33,005 nucleotides of DNA. Source: a virus. Positions 13,463-22,306 of the stretch are shown here, piece by piece. Every line of letters begins with the position of its first letter. Position 1 is the first letter of the stretch. Where the stretch lies: IMG/VR virus record IMGVR_UViG_3300042934_001323, positions 1 through 33,005 of that record; one strand, 5' to 3'. The notes beneath the pieces are model-generated. The model was given only the letters and a program-made list of their open reading frames with translations. It searched no databases and was not told where the DNA came from. The translations under genes were made by a program, and so were the position numbers.

Positions 13463-13630
13463 TTGGCAATTGGAGAAATTATTAAAAATAAACAACCTGA
13501 TATTTACTATAAATTAATTAATCTTAGCAAGCCTAAAAAAGACTGTATTGACTTTAAAAGACTGATGGAAGATGCTCCGGTTTACAAACGTCACGGTGGA
13601 GCTCTAAGGCAGGTGCGGCATGAGCAATGA
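13463..13630 (+). CDS. Small conserved phage protein (TTG start)
   Basis: 55-aa protein [20 protein letters not shown] followed by [22 protein letters not shown]. The [13 protein letters not shown] and [17 protein letters not shown] patterns look conserved in clostridial prophages at this position. Start TTG at 13463 with GAGGGTGAC upstream. Its stop overlaps the recombinase ATG (ATGA). First gene of the late region; function unknown. Confidence 0.65.
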   Translation: MAIGEIIKNKQPDIYYKLINLSKPKKDCIDFKRLMEDAPVYKRHGGALRQVRHEQ

Positions 13631-14196
13631 ATACTGTTGAACCAATCAGGGATGAAAATACAATTTTAGATTTTGCTGATTATTTGAAAGAAAAATGCAT
13701 AAGAGATTTTGTTTTGTTTATGTCCGGGATATATTTAGGACTTAGAATTTCTGACATATTGCCTTTAAAGGTCCGGGATGTAAAGAATGCAGATTATCTA
13801 TTTTTGACTGAGAAAAAGACCGGGAAGAAAAGCAGAATCAAAATTAATGATGAGCTTAAGCAAATATATAAAGAATACATAGTTGGCATGCGTGACTATG
13901 AGTTTCTATTTCAGCCAACTAGAGGTAAAATGAAAAATCATCCAATCACTAGGCAAAGAGTGTGGCAAATACTTAATGCTGCTGCTGATGAGTTTGAGTA
14001 CAAGGATCCTATTGGTTGTCATACATTGCGTAAGACATTTGGGTACCTTCTCTACAGTGAAACAAAGGACGCTGCAGCTCTACAGGATATTTTTAGACAT
14101 TCAAGCATTGGTTACACGAAGAGATATATAGGTGTTACTCAAGACAGCAAAGACAAAATGATGAACAAATTATCGTTTGGAATTAAAAAACGGTAA
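13627..14196 (+). CDS. Minimal tyrosine recombinase (catalytic domain only)
   Basis: 189-aa phage integrase-family protein with a full catalytic set: Arg40 ([10 protein letters not shown]), Lys64 (EKKTGKK), His132 and Arg135 ([10 protein letters not shown]), His158 (FRHSSIGYT) and nucleophile Tyr167 (TKRYIG). It lacks the N-terminal SAM-like core-binding domain of most integrases, starting directly with the catalytic domain. It is coupled to the previous small gene through ATGA. Because a serine integrase already occupies the lysogeny arm, this enzyme is unlikely to be the main integrase. Such genes before the terminase are frequent in clostridial phages; dimer resolution, DNA inversion or genome maturation are possibilities. 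Confidence 0.88.
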   Translation: MNTVEPIRDENTILDFADYLKEKCIRDFVLFMSGIYLGLRISDILPLKVRDVKNADYLFLTEKKTGKKSRIKINDELKQIYKEYIVGMRDYEFLFQPTRGKMKNHPITRQRVWQILNAAADEFEYKDPIGCHTLRKTFGYLLYSETKDAAALQDIFRHSSIGYTKRYIGVTQDSKDKMMNKLSFGIKKR

Positions 14197-14214
14197 TTTT
14201 ATTTTTTAGGGGTT

Positions 14215-14245
14215 ATATTTTACATAATTAAATTGAGTAAAATAT
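14215..14245. repeat. Inverted repeat pair 1 behind the tyrosine recombinase
   Basis: ATATTTTAC (14215-14223) and GTAAAATAT (14237-14245) are perfect 9-bp inverted arms separated by 13 bp, starting 19 bp after the recombinase stop. The arms share TTTTAC/GTAAAA with pair 2. Confidence 0.55.
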
Positions 14246-14298
14246 GTTGTTTAAATTATCCTATTTTTTCTATCAGTATATATTGGGTCAAAAAATGT

Positions 14299-14327
14299 AT
14301 TTTACAGAATACTACGATATGTAAAAT
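14299..14327. repeat. Inverted repeat pair 2 behind the tyrosine recombinase
   Basis: ATTTTACA (14299-14306) and TGTAAAAT (14320-14327) are perfect 8-bp inverted arms separated by 13 bp. With pair 1 this gives four TTTTAC half-sites within 113 bp, a possible binding array for the recombinase or another regulator. Confidence 0.55.
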
Positions 14328-14503
14328 TCGTTTAGGTGTTAAAAAAGGTTGATTTGTATTGAAGTTTCAATGAAGTATAACATTTAAGGCAAAAAACCCT
14401 AAAAGACGTTCTTTAAAATTTATCTGATTTTCGAATTGTATGCCCGAAAAACAAACTCAATTGACGTTAATATTTTTTATAATAATAATACTTACATACC
14501 ACG

Positions 14504-14536
14504 AATAAGATAATGATTGATTATCTTATTTTTATT
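14504..14536 (+). terminator. AT-rich terminator before the small terminase gene
   Basis: AATAAGATAAT-GATTG-ATTATCTTATT is a perfect 11-bp stem followed by TTTATT. The stem is A-T rich and may only partly stop transcription, which must continue into the packaging genes. Confidence 0.5.
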
Positions 14537-14559
14537 AGTGCGAATTGGAGTTGATAAGC

Positions 14560-15201
14560 ATGTCAAGACAAAGGAGTCCTAATAGAGATAAGGCCTTTGA
14601 AATATACAAAGAGCATGAAGGTAAAATATCTTCCAAGGAGATTGCAGAGCTACTAAATGAAAAAATTAATAATATAAATTCATGGAGAGTTCAAGACAAA
14701 TGGGCAAAAAGGCTAAATAAAAAAGGTGCTCCATTTGGTAATCAAAATGCTATTGGCAATGCAGGCGGAGGAGCTCCAAAGGGTAATTATAATGGCTTTA
14801 CCTTTGGTAAGTATACTGAGAGGATTCCATTTGCTGTCAAGAACATAATGGAAGAGTTAGATATTGCAGATCCCTTAGAAAGATTGTGGAGAAGCATTTG
14901 TCTGCAAGAAGCAAGAATTATACATATGCAAGAACTAATGCATGTTAAGAACAGGGATGATCATACAAAAGACATTAAAAAGCTCACAAAGGGTAAACAA
15001 CAAGGTATTGAATATGAAATACAATTTGCCTGGGATAAAGAAGCTAATTTAATGAATACTCTGTCAAAGGGTATGAACACTCTTACTAAAATGATTAAAC
15101 AATATGATGAAATGCTACATGCTAACTGGGACATTGCAACAGAGGAACAAAAGCTAAGAGTAAAGCGATTGAAACAAAAGATTGAACAGGATGCTTGGTA
15201 A
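14560..15201 (+). CDS. terS: Terminase small subunit, PBSX/YqaS type
   Basis: 213-aa protein: MSRQRSPNRDKAFEIYKEHE begins a helix-turn-helix (SSKEIAELL-INSWRVQDKW). A glycine/asparagine linker (GAPFGNQNAIGNAGG, KGNYNGFTFGKY) then leads to a helical oligomerisation region, the usual layout of PBSX-type small terminases, which bind the packaging start site. ATG at 14560 is chosen because GGAG lies 9 nt upstream; a TTG at 14545 would contain that site. Unusually, a second P27-type small terminase gene lies before the large subunit. Confidence 0.82.
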   Translation: MSRQRSPNRDKAFEIYKEHEGKISSKEIAELLNEKINNINSWRVQDKWAKRLNKKGAPFGNQNAIGNAGGGAPKGNYNGFTFGKYTERIPFAVKNIMEELDIADPLERLWRSICLQEARIIHMQELMHVKNRDDHTKDIKKLTKGKQQGIEYEIQFAWDKEANLMNTLSKGMNTLTKMIKQYDEMLHANWDIATEEQKLRVKRLKQKIEQDAW

Positions 15202-15202
15202 T

Positions 15203-15907
15203 ATGAGTTATTTAACTATTAAACAATTTTATAGAAGTTTAGAATGGCAGCTATTTAGGCAACAAATCATCTTTGATAGAAAACCAAAGTGTGAATATTG
15301 TGGGAAGATGATAACTGAATCAAGACACATACAAATACATCATACTCCGATTGAATTAACTGAAACAAATGTAAATGATGTAAATATCTCACTTAACCCT
15401 GACAATGTTAAGATAGCTTGCCATGATTGCCATAACAAGCAACATGATAGATTCAATGGTCCAACGGCTAAGCGATATGTTAAGAGTAAAGGGGTGTACA
15501 TTGTTTATGGTCCACCAATGAGCGGTAAGACTTCTTATGTAAAAGATAACATGGAGCCAGGTGATATAGTTGTTGACATGGATAGATTGTATCAAGCGGT
15601 TAGCTTACAGCCACTGTATGATAAACCGGACAGCTTAAAGTATATTATCTTTGGATTAAGAAACACACTGCTGGACAATATCAAAACAAGGTATGGTAAT
15701 TGGAACAGCGCATGGATCATAGGTGGATATGCTGACAAGTATGCAAGAGATAAGTTATCTTCGGACTTAGGAGCTGAGCTTGTGTTCATTGAAGCAGACA
15801 AGGAAGACTGCTTGTATAGATTGAGTTATTGCAATGACTATAGGCAAGAGCACAAAGATGAGTGGACAGAGTACATTAATAATTGGTTTGATAACTTTAC
15901 AAAATAA
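15203..15907 (+). CDS. HNH endonuclease fused to a P-loop domain
   Basis: About 234 aa. The N-terminal 95 residues are an HNH nuclease: CEYCGK, IQIHHTPIEL, NPDNVKIACHDCHNKQH. From about residue 100 an NTPase/kinase-like domain begins with the Walker A motif VYGPPMSGKTSYV, followed by DIVVDMDRLYQA and a C-terminal EADKEDCLYRL. HNH proteins next to the terminase assist cos cleavage in several phages. The joined P-loop domain is of the zeta-toxin/kinase-like size, but its substrate is unknown. The ATG lies 1 bp after the small terminase stop; the frame also opens slightly earlier. Confidence 0.82.
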   Translation: MSYLTIKQFYRSLEWQLFRQQIIFDRKPKCEYCGKMITESRHIQIHHTPIELTETNVNDVNISLNPDNVKIACHDCHNKQHDRFNGPTAKRYVKSKGVYIVYGPPMSGKTSYVKDNMEPGDIVVDMDRLYQAVSLQPLYDKPDSLKYIIFGLRNTLLDNIKTRYGNWNSAWIIGGYADKYARDKLSSDLGAELVFIEADKEDCLYRLSYCNDYRQEHKDEWTEYINNWFDNFTK

Positions 15908-15970
15908 AATAATACCCCCCATGTTTTTTATTTAGCGACCCCCTGGGGAGCGATGTAGGGGGAACAGTTC

Positions 15971-16372
15971 TTGCACATGAACCAAAAAAATGAAATCGAG
16001 GTGAAGCCTTTGAAAGATACTGATAAATCAGCAGTCTATCAACAAGAATATGTAAAATTGACTGAAATATTCAAGGATGTTGAGGAATCTAAACGCAAGT
16101 TGGTTGAAGGGTTGATCCAGGAGACAGCATTTCTTAAAGGAGAACTTTTTGACATGAAAAATATACTTGAAGAAACTGGAATGATTAGGGTTAATCCAGC
16201 AAACAAAGCAATTCAAAAGACTATACCTATTGCTAATGAGTACCGGAGGACTGTAAATATATATGCTTTAAACATTAAGGTGTTGAGCAGTATTCTGATG
16301 AAAAATACTATTGAGGCTGATGATCCTTTTGATGATTGGTTGAAGGGAATGAAAGAGAGTGATTTATATTAA
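15971..16372 (+). CDS. P27-family terminase small subunit
   Basis: 133 aa, helical: YVKLTEIFKDVEESKRKLVE, GLIQETAFLKGELFDMKNIL, then NPANKAI and a final helical pair before a charged end. This is the P27 pattern, in which the protein binds DNA and feeds the large subunit encoded just downstream. Starts are ambiguous: TTG 15971 has GGGGGA 8 nt upstream, ATG 15977 follows it, and TTG 16010 has GAGGTGA. The upstream 63-bp gap contains C- and G-runs (CCCCCC, GGGGG). It overlaps the large terminase by 14 bp. Confidence 0.75.
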   Translation: MHMNQKNEIEVKPLKDTDKSAVYQQEYVKLTEIFKDVEESKRKLVEGLIQETAFLKGELFDMKNILEETGMIRVNPANKAIQKTIPIANEYRRTVNIYALNIKVLSSILMKNTIEADDPFDDWLKGMKESDLY

Positions 16373-18089
16373 GTTACGAGAAATAGCCAAGGACATTGAT
16401 TTTAAAAATGTAATTGATTATGGAAATTGTACTATTAATGGCCAGTATTCATATTTGATTGAATATTACCTTAAGACTAAGTCCGGTGAGATCATCATTG
16501 GCCATGAACTTAAGAAGTGCCTTAGGAATTTAATTAGAGATTTAGAATCTGACAAATGGTTCTATGATGTGAGTGATGCTGAATTAAGAATGACATTCAT
16601 TCAGAACTTCTGTAGGCATACAAAGAGCCCGTTTCACGGTATGAAATTTGAATTAATGCTGTGGGAAAATGCAGTAATAGAAGCTTTTTATTCTTTTAAG
16701 TGGGTTGATACAGGACTTAGAAGATTTAAGAAGCTTATTTTATTGATAGCCAGAAAAAATGGCAAGTCAACTTTGTGTGCTGCCATATGTCTATCTGAAT
16801 TTATGGTTGGCAACCCCGGCAGTGACATTATATGTTCATCCAATGATGATGCACAGGCTGATATTATATTTGGCGAAATTGCCAACATGAGAGAGCAGTT
16901 TGATCCTAAGGGCAAAAGGACTCATAAGAATTTAAAGGGCATTTTCAACCTTAAGGGCAAGTCAACAATCAAGAAGCTGTCAGACAGGACCAGAAACAAA
17001 GAAGGTAGAAACATTGATGTTGGTATACTGGATGAAAGCCATGAGATGAAGGACAATGTTATTGCTAAGTCTATTGAACAATCACAGTCAACAAAAGATG
17101 AGCCGTTATTTATAAACGTTACTACAGAAGGCTTCACTGATGATGGATATTTAGACAATGAGCTTAAATATGCTAGAGAAGTGCTTAATGGTGAAAGAAT
17201 AGATTATACGCTGCTTCCTTGGTTATACACTCAGGACAATGAAGTTGAAATATTTCAGGATGAGGAAAGCTGGTACAAATCTAATCCTTCACTTGGAGTA
17301 ATAAAGAAGCATAGCTACATACGTGACCAGCTGAATAAAGCTCAGGCAAATAAAGCTGAAAGAATATTTACCATGGCTAAGGATTTTAACTTTAAACAGA
17401 ACAATGCTCAAGCTTGGCTGATGGAAAAGGACATCGTAAATGCTCTTACATTTAACATGGAAGACATGAGAGGAGCTATTGGAATCGGTGGAACTGACTT
17501 GTCTGAAACAACGGACTTGACAGCTGCTAAGGTATTGATCATGCGCCCTGGCGACAAGATTAAATACATTTTGCAGCATTATTTCATACCTGAAACAAAG
17601 GTTGAAGCTGGATCCATGGAAGATAAAAAGAATTATTTGGAGTGGGCAAGGCAAGGACTTCTAACTGTATGTAACGGTAATGAGGTTGACTACTCTGATG
17701 TTGTTACATGGTATGTAATGCTTTACAAGAAATACAACATCAGAATTTTCAAGGACGGATATGACCGTTGGAATGCCAAATCCTTTGTTAAGGAAATGGA
17801 GGACTACGGTTTTGAGATGGAAAAGATAGGACAAGATTACAATAACATGAGCAATCCAATGAAGATGCTGGAGGCCGATTTAAAAAGCAAGCTTGTAAAT
17901 TATAATCAAAATCCTATTGATATATGGTGTCTGAAGAATGTTGCTTGCGTGGTTGATAAATATGGCCGCATCATGCCAATTAAGGTCCAGGACCAGGCGA
18001 ACAGGCGTATTGATGGAGCTGTTGCATTAATCATTGCTTATGCTACATGGGACAGATACAGAAAAGAATATACCGAGCTAATAAGGTAG
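16359..18089 (+). CDS. terL: Terminase large subunit
   Basis: 576-aa packaging ATPase/nuclease. Walker A-like motif LLIARKNGKSTLCAA (about residues 127-140) and Walker B with catalytic Glu in VGILDESHEM (about 221-230). The nuclease half has GIGGTDLSETTDLTA and later FKDGYDRWNAKSF, acidic positions typical of the RNase H-like domain. This motif set is the HK97/Terminase_1 type. GTG (16359) is used as the start and overlaps the P27 protein. It pumps DNA into the prohead through the portal encoded next. Confidence 0.95.
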   Translation: MIYIKLREIAKDIDFKNVIDYGNCTINGQYSYLIEYYLKTKSGEIIIGHELKKCLRNLIRDLESDKWFYDVSDAELRMTFIQNFCRHTKSPFHGMKFELMLWENAVIEAFYSFKWVDTGLRRFKKLILLIARKNGKSTLCAAICLSEFMVGNPGSDIICSSNDDAQADIIFGEIANMREQFDPKGKRTHKNLKGIFNLKGKSTIKKLSDRTRNKEGRNIDVGILDESHEMKDNVIAKSIEQSQSTKDEPLFINVTTEGFTDDGYLDNELKYAREVLNGERIDYTLLPWLYTQDNEVEIFQDEESWYKSNPSLGVIKKHSYIRDQLNKAQANKAERIFTMAKDFNFKQNNAQAWLMEKDIVNALTFNMEDMRGAIGIGGTDLSETTDLTAAKVLIMRPGDKIKYILQHYFIPETKVEAGSMEDKKNYLEWARQGLLTVCNGNEVDYSDVVTWYVMLYKKYNIRIFKDGYDRWNAKSFVKEMEDYGFEMEKIGQDYNNMSNPMKMLEADLKSKLVNYNQNPIDIWCLKNVACVVDKYGRIMPIKVQDQANRRIDGAVALIIAYATWDRYRKEYTELIR

Positions 18090-18098
18090 GTGATGAAT

Positions 18099-19337
18099 TT
18101 GGGTTTAATAAATGTTTTATCAAAAGTCAGTAAGGGTGCTAAAAACTTATTATATGCAAAAATGCTAAATGGAGCTGCTCCGGTTTTCACTCAGTTTGGT
18201 GATGATATTTATGCCAGCGACATAGTGCAAAATTGTATACGATGCATAGCAACAGAAATGAGTAAGCTGCAGCCTAAGCATATAAGAACTGATAATGTAA
18301 CAAACATGCAGTCGGTTGTTAACAGCAGTATTAACAGGTTGTTAAAATTTGGACCGAATGAACTAATGACTACAACAGATTTTCTTGAAAACATAACCTA
18401 CCTGAGGGAAATTACCAAGAATGCCTTTATTTATCCGGCATATAGGGAACTGCCTATAGGTGACGGGCTTGTAAGAAGGGAATACACAGGATTTTATCCG
18501 CTCAACCCAAGACAAGTTGATTTTTTGCAGGATGAAGTTACTGGGAAACTTTATATCAAAATGTATTTTAGCAATTTTCAAGAATATACAATGCCATATG
18601 CCGATATTATCCACTGGCGTAAGGATTTTGGGGCTAATGAATTCATGGGTGGAGATGCTTCCGGCAAGGCTAACAATGAGGCTATATTAAAGCAACTGAA
18701 AATCAATGACATTGTTAATCAAGGTCTTGAAAAAGGCATTAAAGCTGGTCTTACTATTAGGGGATTGCTGAAAATCAATACCATGATGAATGAAGAAAAG
18801 CAGGAAAAGGAGAGAGCTGCTTTTGAACAAAAGTTAACTAACAGCGAATCCGGTATTCTGGCCATAGATTTAAAGAATGATTATATTCCGTTAAGTCTAG
18901 ATCCTAAAATTATTGATAAGGATACAATGGAGTTTTTGGATAAGCGAATAATCAATAATTTTGATGTGTCGCTACCTATTCTTAATGGAACTTTTACTGA
19001 AGAAGAGTACCAGGCATTCTATGAAAAGAAACTTGAGCCAATGGTTATATCCTTAGGCAGAGTATTTAGTAAAACTTTGTTTACAACTAGAGAATTGGAG
19101 GTTGGAAATGAAGTTATTTTTTATTCGCAGGGATTAGTATTTACAAACATGGCCAATAAGATAGCTGCTGTTGATGTATTGAGTAGCAGAGGAACATTGA
19201 CGGATAATCAAATTCTTGGGATATTTGGATATCCACCGTTTGATGGTGGAGATGTAAGGCATATATCTCTTAATTATATTAACAGGGAAATTGCGGACCA
19301 ATACCAGATGAGTAAGGTGCCAAAGGAGGTTAAATAG
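18099..19337 (+). CDS. Portal protein (HK97 type)
   Basis: About 412 aa, the usual size for an HK97-family portal. It contains VQNCIRCIATEMSKLQPKHI, the internal VDFLQDEVTGKLYIKMYF and IIHWRKDF, and a C-terminal DNQILGIFGYPPFDGGD. It forms the dodecameric DNA channel at a capsid vertex. A strong site AAGGTAGGTGAT leads best to TTG at 18099; GTG 18090 and ATG 18093 are in frame and cannot be excluded. It lies between the large terminase and the protease, the canonical order. Confidence 0.93.
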   Translation: MGLINVLSKVSKGAKNLLYAKMLNGAAPVFTQFGDDIYASDIVQNCIRCIATEMSKLQPKHIRTDNVTNMQSVVNSSINRLLKFGPNELMTTTDFLENITYLREITKNAFIYPAYRELPIGDGLVRREYTGFYPLNPRQVDFLQDEVTGKLYIKMYFSNFQEYTMPYADIIHWRKDFGANEFMGGDASGKANNEAILKQLKINDIVNQGLEKGIKAGLTIRGLLKINTMMNEEKQEKERAAFEQKLTNSESGILAIDLKNDYIPLSLDPKIIDKDTMEFLDKRIINNFDVSLPILNGTFTEEEYQAFYEKKLEPMVISLGRVFSKTLFTTRELEVGNEVIFYSQGLVFTNMANKIAAVDVLSSRGTLTDNQILGIFGYPPFDGGDVRHISLNYINREIADQYQMSKVPKEVK

Positions 19338-19961
19338 ATGGGTAAAAAAATTGATAGTAGTCTTGATATGCAAAAACTAGCAAATGAAATAAGGCTTGTT
19401 GAAATAAGGGCAGTTGGTGAGGAAGATGGCAAGATGATCCTTGAAGGGTATGCCATAACTTATGACCAACCTGCCACTCATATATATGGCAATTATAAAT
19501 TTACAGAGGTTATAAAGCGTGGGGCATTAGATACAGCTGACATGAAAGATGTGCCACTGAGATATAACCATAATGACAGCTGGTTGATTATAGCCAGGAC
19601 AAGAAATAACAGTCTGCAGCTGATAAAAGATGATATTGGCCTAAAAATCCGTGCAGAGTTGATTGAGACACAAAGCAACAAGGATGTTTATATGTCAGTT
19701 AAGGAAAAGCTAATTGATAAAATGTCCTTTGCTTTTAGAGTCGCTGATAAGGGCGACACATGGCAATATGGTGAGATGGAAACTATAAGAACTGTCACCA
19801 ATATCCAAAAACTTTATGACGTGAGCGTGGTGGATACCCCGTTTTATGATACAACGAGCGTTGTTGCAAGGAGTTTTGAGCTGCTGGAGAGCAACTTGAA
19901 ACAGCTGGAGAGCTTTGACTTGGACAAACGTAAGTTACAATTGAAATACAAATACAAATAA
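19338..19961 (+). CDS. Prohead protease (HK97 family, S78)
   Basis: 207-aa serine protease that matures the capsid. Landmarks: ILEGYAITYDQPATH, FTEVIKRGALDTADM, the histidine in LRYNHND, the serine in IDKMSFAFRV, and the closing LYDVSVVDTPFYDTTSVVA. AAGGAGG is 8 nt before the ATG. It cleaves the N-terminal scaffold part of the capsid protein encoded 19 bp downstream. Confidence 0.93.
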   Translation: MGKKIDSSLDMQKLANEIRLVEIRAVGEEDGKMILEGYAITYDQPATHIYGNYKFTEVIKRGALDTADMKDVPLRYNHNDSWLIIARTRNNSLQLIKDDIGLKIRAELIETQSNKDVYMSVKEKLIDKMSFAFRVADKGDTWQYGEMETIRTVTNIQKLYDVSVVDTPFYDTTSVVARSFELLESNLKQLESFDLDKRKLQLKYKYK

Positions 19962-19980
19962 TTTGAAAAGGGAGAAAATC

Positions 19981-21279
19981 ATGAATAAAAAAGAATTGTT
20001 AGCACAATTAACAGAAAAAAGAAAAGCACTAATATCTCAAATTGATGGAGCTGAAACAAGAGATGCTCTGGACAAACTTGAACTTGACCTTAGAAAAGTA
20101 GACTTACAAATTGCAGATCTAAACGCACAAATAGCAGTTGAAGAAAACAATAACCCAACTGCTGATCCTGCAGCAAGAAATGCATCCGGTGCAGCTTCTG
20201 CAGGTGGACTTAATCCTATTGCTACTTATGTACCTGGCGCAGCTGGTGGCGGTGTTGACAATAGAAGTGTAGAAGACATCTATTCATCAATGGAATATAG
20301 AAATGCTTTTAAGGATTTCATAGTAAAAGGAACTCCAATTCCTGATAAATTTGTTCAGAAAAGAGCAAATGAATTAACAACTGTAACTGATATTGGAGCA
20401 GTTATTCCTACAACTATTTTAAATCAAGTAATTGAGGACATGACTATAGAAGGAAAGATACTTTCAAGAATTACTCAGACAGCATTCCAGGGTGGAATTG
20501 CTATTCCTATTTCAGAAGTTAATCCAACTGCTACATGGCTTGCATCTGAAAGTGTAGTATCTGAGGAACAAAAGGCTGCAATGAATGCTAAACTTACATT
20601 CTCATATCATGTTTTGGAGGCTAAAATTGCAATTGGATTGTTGTCTGCAACTGTTTCATTGTCAATCTTTGAAAATACTGTTATTAAACAGCTTAAGAAA
20701 GCAATGACTAGAGCTCTGGAGACTGCTATTGTAAGCGGCTCTGGCGTTGGACAGCCTTTAGGATTTACAAAACACAGCTTATTACCTTCAGATCAGATAG
20801 TTGAAATTAAAGAAGCAGACATGGGTACAGTAAAAGCCTGGGCTGGAGTTGAAGCAAAAATCCCAGAAACTGCAGAGGACAGTGTAATTTATGTTATGAG
20901 TAAAGCAACGTGGGAAAAATACTTAAACGGCATGGTTTCAACAACTGGCCAAAAGATTGGTTTAGGAAAAATCAATGAAAAGGGACAAAAGATACTTAAC
21001 GGCAGAGAAGTATTAACAGTTGATAAATTCGCATCATACGATGCTGCTAATGTTGGAGATATATTTGGTGCAGTTGTTGACTTGTCACAGTATATGATGA
21101 ATTCAAACCTTGCTATGTACTACAAAAAGTACTTCAATGAGGACACTAACAAATGGATCCATAAAGCTTTAATGATTGCTGATGGTAAAATGGCAATTGG
21201 TACTGTGGGTGAAGTTGGTAGTGAAAAATTAGTTGGTGCAAAGGGTTTAATCTACTTGAAAAAAGCAGCAACCGTATAA
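19981..21279 (+). CDS. Major capsid protein (HK97 fold)
   Basis: 432 aa. Residues 1 to about 105 are a coiled-coil scaffold (KRKALISQIDGAETRDALDK) plus an Ala/Gly linker, expected to be removed by the protease. The mature shell begins before NELTTVTDIGAVIPTTILNQ, and WLASESVVSEEQKAAMNAKL and TAIVSGSGVGQPLGF are typical HK97 capsid features. ATG at 19981 follows AAAAGGGAG; a TTG at 19963 is less likely. Capsid proteins are known triggers of TAC and other defence systems. Confidence 0.95.
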   Translation: MNKKELLAQLTEKRKALISQIDGAETRDALDKLELDLRKVDLQIADLNAQIAVEENNNPTADPAARNASGAASAGGLNPIATYVPGAAGGGVDNRSVEDIYSSMEYRNAFKDFIVKGTPIPDKFVQKRANELTTVTDIGAVIPTTILNQVIEDMTIEGKILSRITQTAFQGGIAIPISEVNPTATWLASESVVSEEQKAAMNAKLTFSYHVLEAKIAIGLLSATVSLSIFENTVIKQLKKAMTRALETAIVSGSGVGQPLGFTKHSLLPSDQIVEIKEADMGTVKAWAGVEAKIPETAEDSVIYVMSKATWEKYLNGMVSTTGQKIGLGKINEKGQKILNGREVLTVDKFASYDAANVGDIFGAVVDLSQYMMNSNLAMYYKKYFNEDTNKWIHKALMIADGKMAIGTVGEVGSEKLVGAKGLIYLKKAATV

Positions 21280-21298
21280 TTGATTTGGATGTGATGTT

Positions 21299-21556
21299 AT
21301 GGAGTTATTAACTGCCGTAAAGGGTAATCTTGGCATTACTGTTGATGATGTAGACATAAATGCAAGTATTAGCAGTAAAATCGATGCCGTTAAGGGATAT
21401 TTAATAGGCGGTGGAGCTGTTATTACAGATTCGCCTTCTGAGTTGGTAGTTGTTTGTATTTCGATTGGTGTAAATGATTTGTTAAATAATAATGCCGGGG
21501 AAACTAAATTTTCTCCGGCATTTGATATGCTTGCGAGACAAATATGCAGGGGGTGA
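21299..21556 (+). CDS. Head-tail connector (gp6-like)
   Basis: 85-aa protein beginning MELLTAVKGNLGITVDDVDI, with a small helical body and C-terminal MLARQICRG. The size and position after the capsid match HK97 gp6-like connectors that sit below the portal. The start ATG has GGATGTGATG upstream. The DNA contains a strong inverted repeat (21491-21522) inside the coding region. Confidence 0.78.
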   Translation: MELLTAVKGNLGITVDDVDINASISSKIDAVKGYLIGGGAVITDSPSELVVVCISIGVNDLLNNNAGETKFSPAFDMLARQICRG

Positions 21557-21560
21557 TGTT

Positions 21561-21875
21561 ATGGAGTTTATCACTCCTATATACTTAATTACTCATAATA
21601 AAAGTATTGATAATTCAGGCGATAAGGTAAAAACACCAGCTGGAGAAAGAAAAGTATTGAGTAATAAGCTGTCTATTGGACAAAAGGAATTTTATGAAGC
21701 TCATACAAGTGGATTGAAGCCAGAATTGAAATTTGAAGTAAGAAAGTTTGAATATAATGATGAAGACACATTAAAATTCAATAATATTACTTATAGCATA
21801 ATTCGTACATTTGAAAATCTCAAAAAAGGCACTGTTGAATTAACCTGCAGTAAGCCTATATTGAAGGTGATGTAA
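21561..21875 (+). CDS. Head closure protein
   Basis: 104-aa protein (MEFITPIYLITHNKSIDNSG, then FYEAHTSGLKPELKFEVRKF and NNITYSIIRTF), matching phage head-closure/head-tail joining proteins of the SPP1 gp16/HK97 gp7 group. GGGGGTGATG precedes the ATG at 21561; the frame is open further upstream, but that part overlaps the connector gene. It seals the connector before tail attachment. Confidence 0.82.
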   Translation: MEFITPIYLITHNKSIDNSGDKVKTPAGERKVLSNKLSIGQKEFYEAHTSGLKPELKFEVRKFEYNDEDTLKFNNITYSIIRTFENLKKGTVELTCSKPILKVM

Positions 21876-22306
21876 TGGTGATTCCAAGTCCAGTTAAGTT
21901 TACTAAAAATGGTGTTGAATATACAAGCCAGGTGGACAGGGTTAATTATACGATTAAAGAGTTAGTAAGGGCTGCCTTGAGAGATACCGGAAGATTTGTG
22001 TGTAACAGGGCAAGAAAGCAAATTAAACGCAGAACAGGTAAACTTGCAAAGAATATTCAATATTGGGTAAGGAAAAGAGAGACTGACTTGGTTGTTGGAT
22101 TTAAACCTGGCGGATTTTACGGCATATTTCAAGAGCTTGGCGCTCCTGAAAGAGGCATACCTAAAACTGGAGCTTTAAGAAATGCTGTCTATGAGAACAT
22201 TGATGAAATAAGAAAAATTCAATGTATGTATTTAAGTACTATTGAAGATGAAAATAGAGCTCTCAGTTTGATTAATGAGAGTGAAGAAATGGGTGATGGC
22301 AATTAA
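21875..22306 (+). CDS. HK97 gp10-family tail component
   Basis: 143-aa basic protein with VRAALRDTGRFVCNRARKQI, RRTGKLAKNIQYWVRKRETD and a GFYGIFQELGAPERG motif, the signature of the HK97 gp10-like head-tail/tail component. The ATG overlaps the previous stop by one base. It forms part of the neck in siphophages. Confidence 0.87.
   Translation: MVIPSPVKFTKNGVEYTSQVDRVNYTIKELVRAALRDTGRFVCNRARKQIKRRTGKLAKNIQYWVRKRETDLVVGFKPGGFYGIFQELGAPERGIPKTGALRNAVYENIDEIRKIQCMYLSTIEDENRALSLINESEEMGDGN

Larger units (their letters stand above)
14197..14544. other. Non-coding region between recombinase and packaging genes
   Basis: 348 bp of very AT-rich DNA without a convincing gene on either strand. It holds two pairs of inverted repeats with TTTTAC/GTAAAA half-sites (14215-14327) and an AT-rich terminator (14504-14536). 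Placed before the small terminase, it is also the natural spot for a packaging (cos or pac) site, though none could be identified by eye. Confidence 0.5.
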
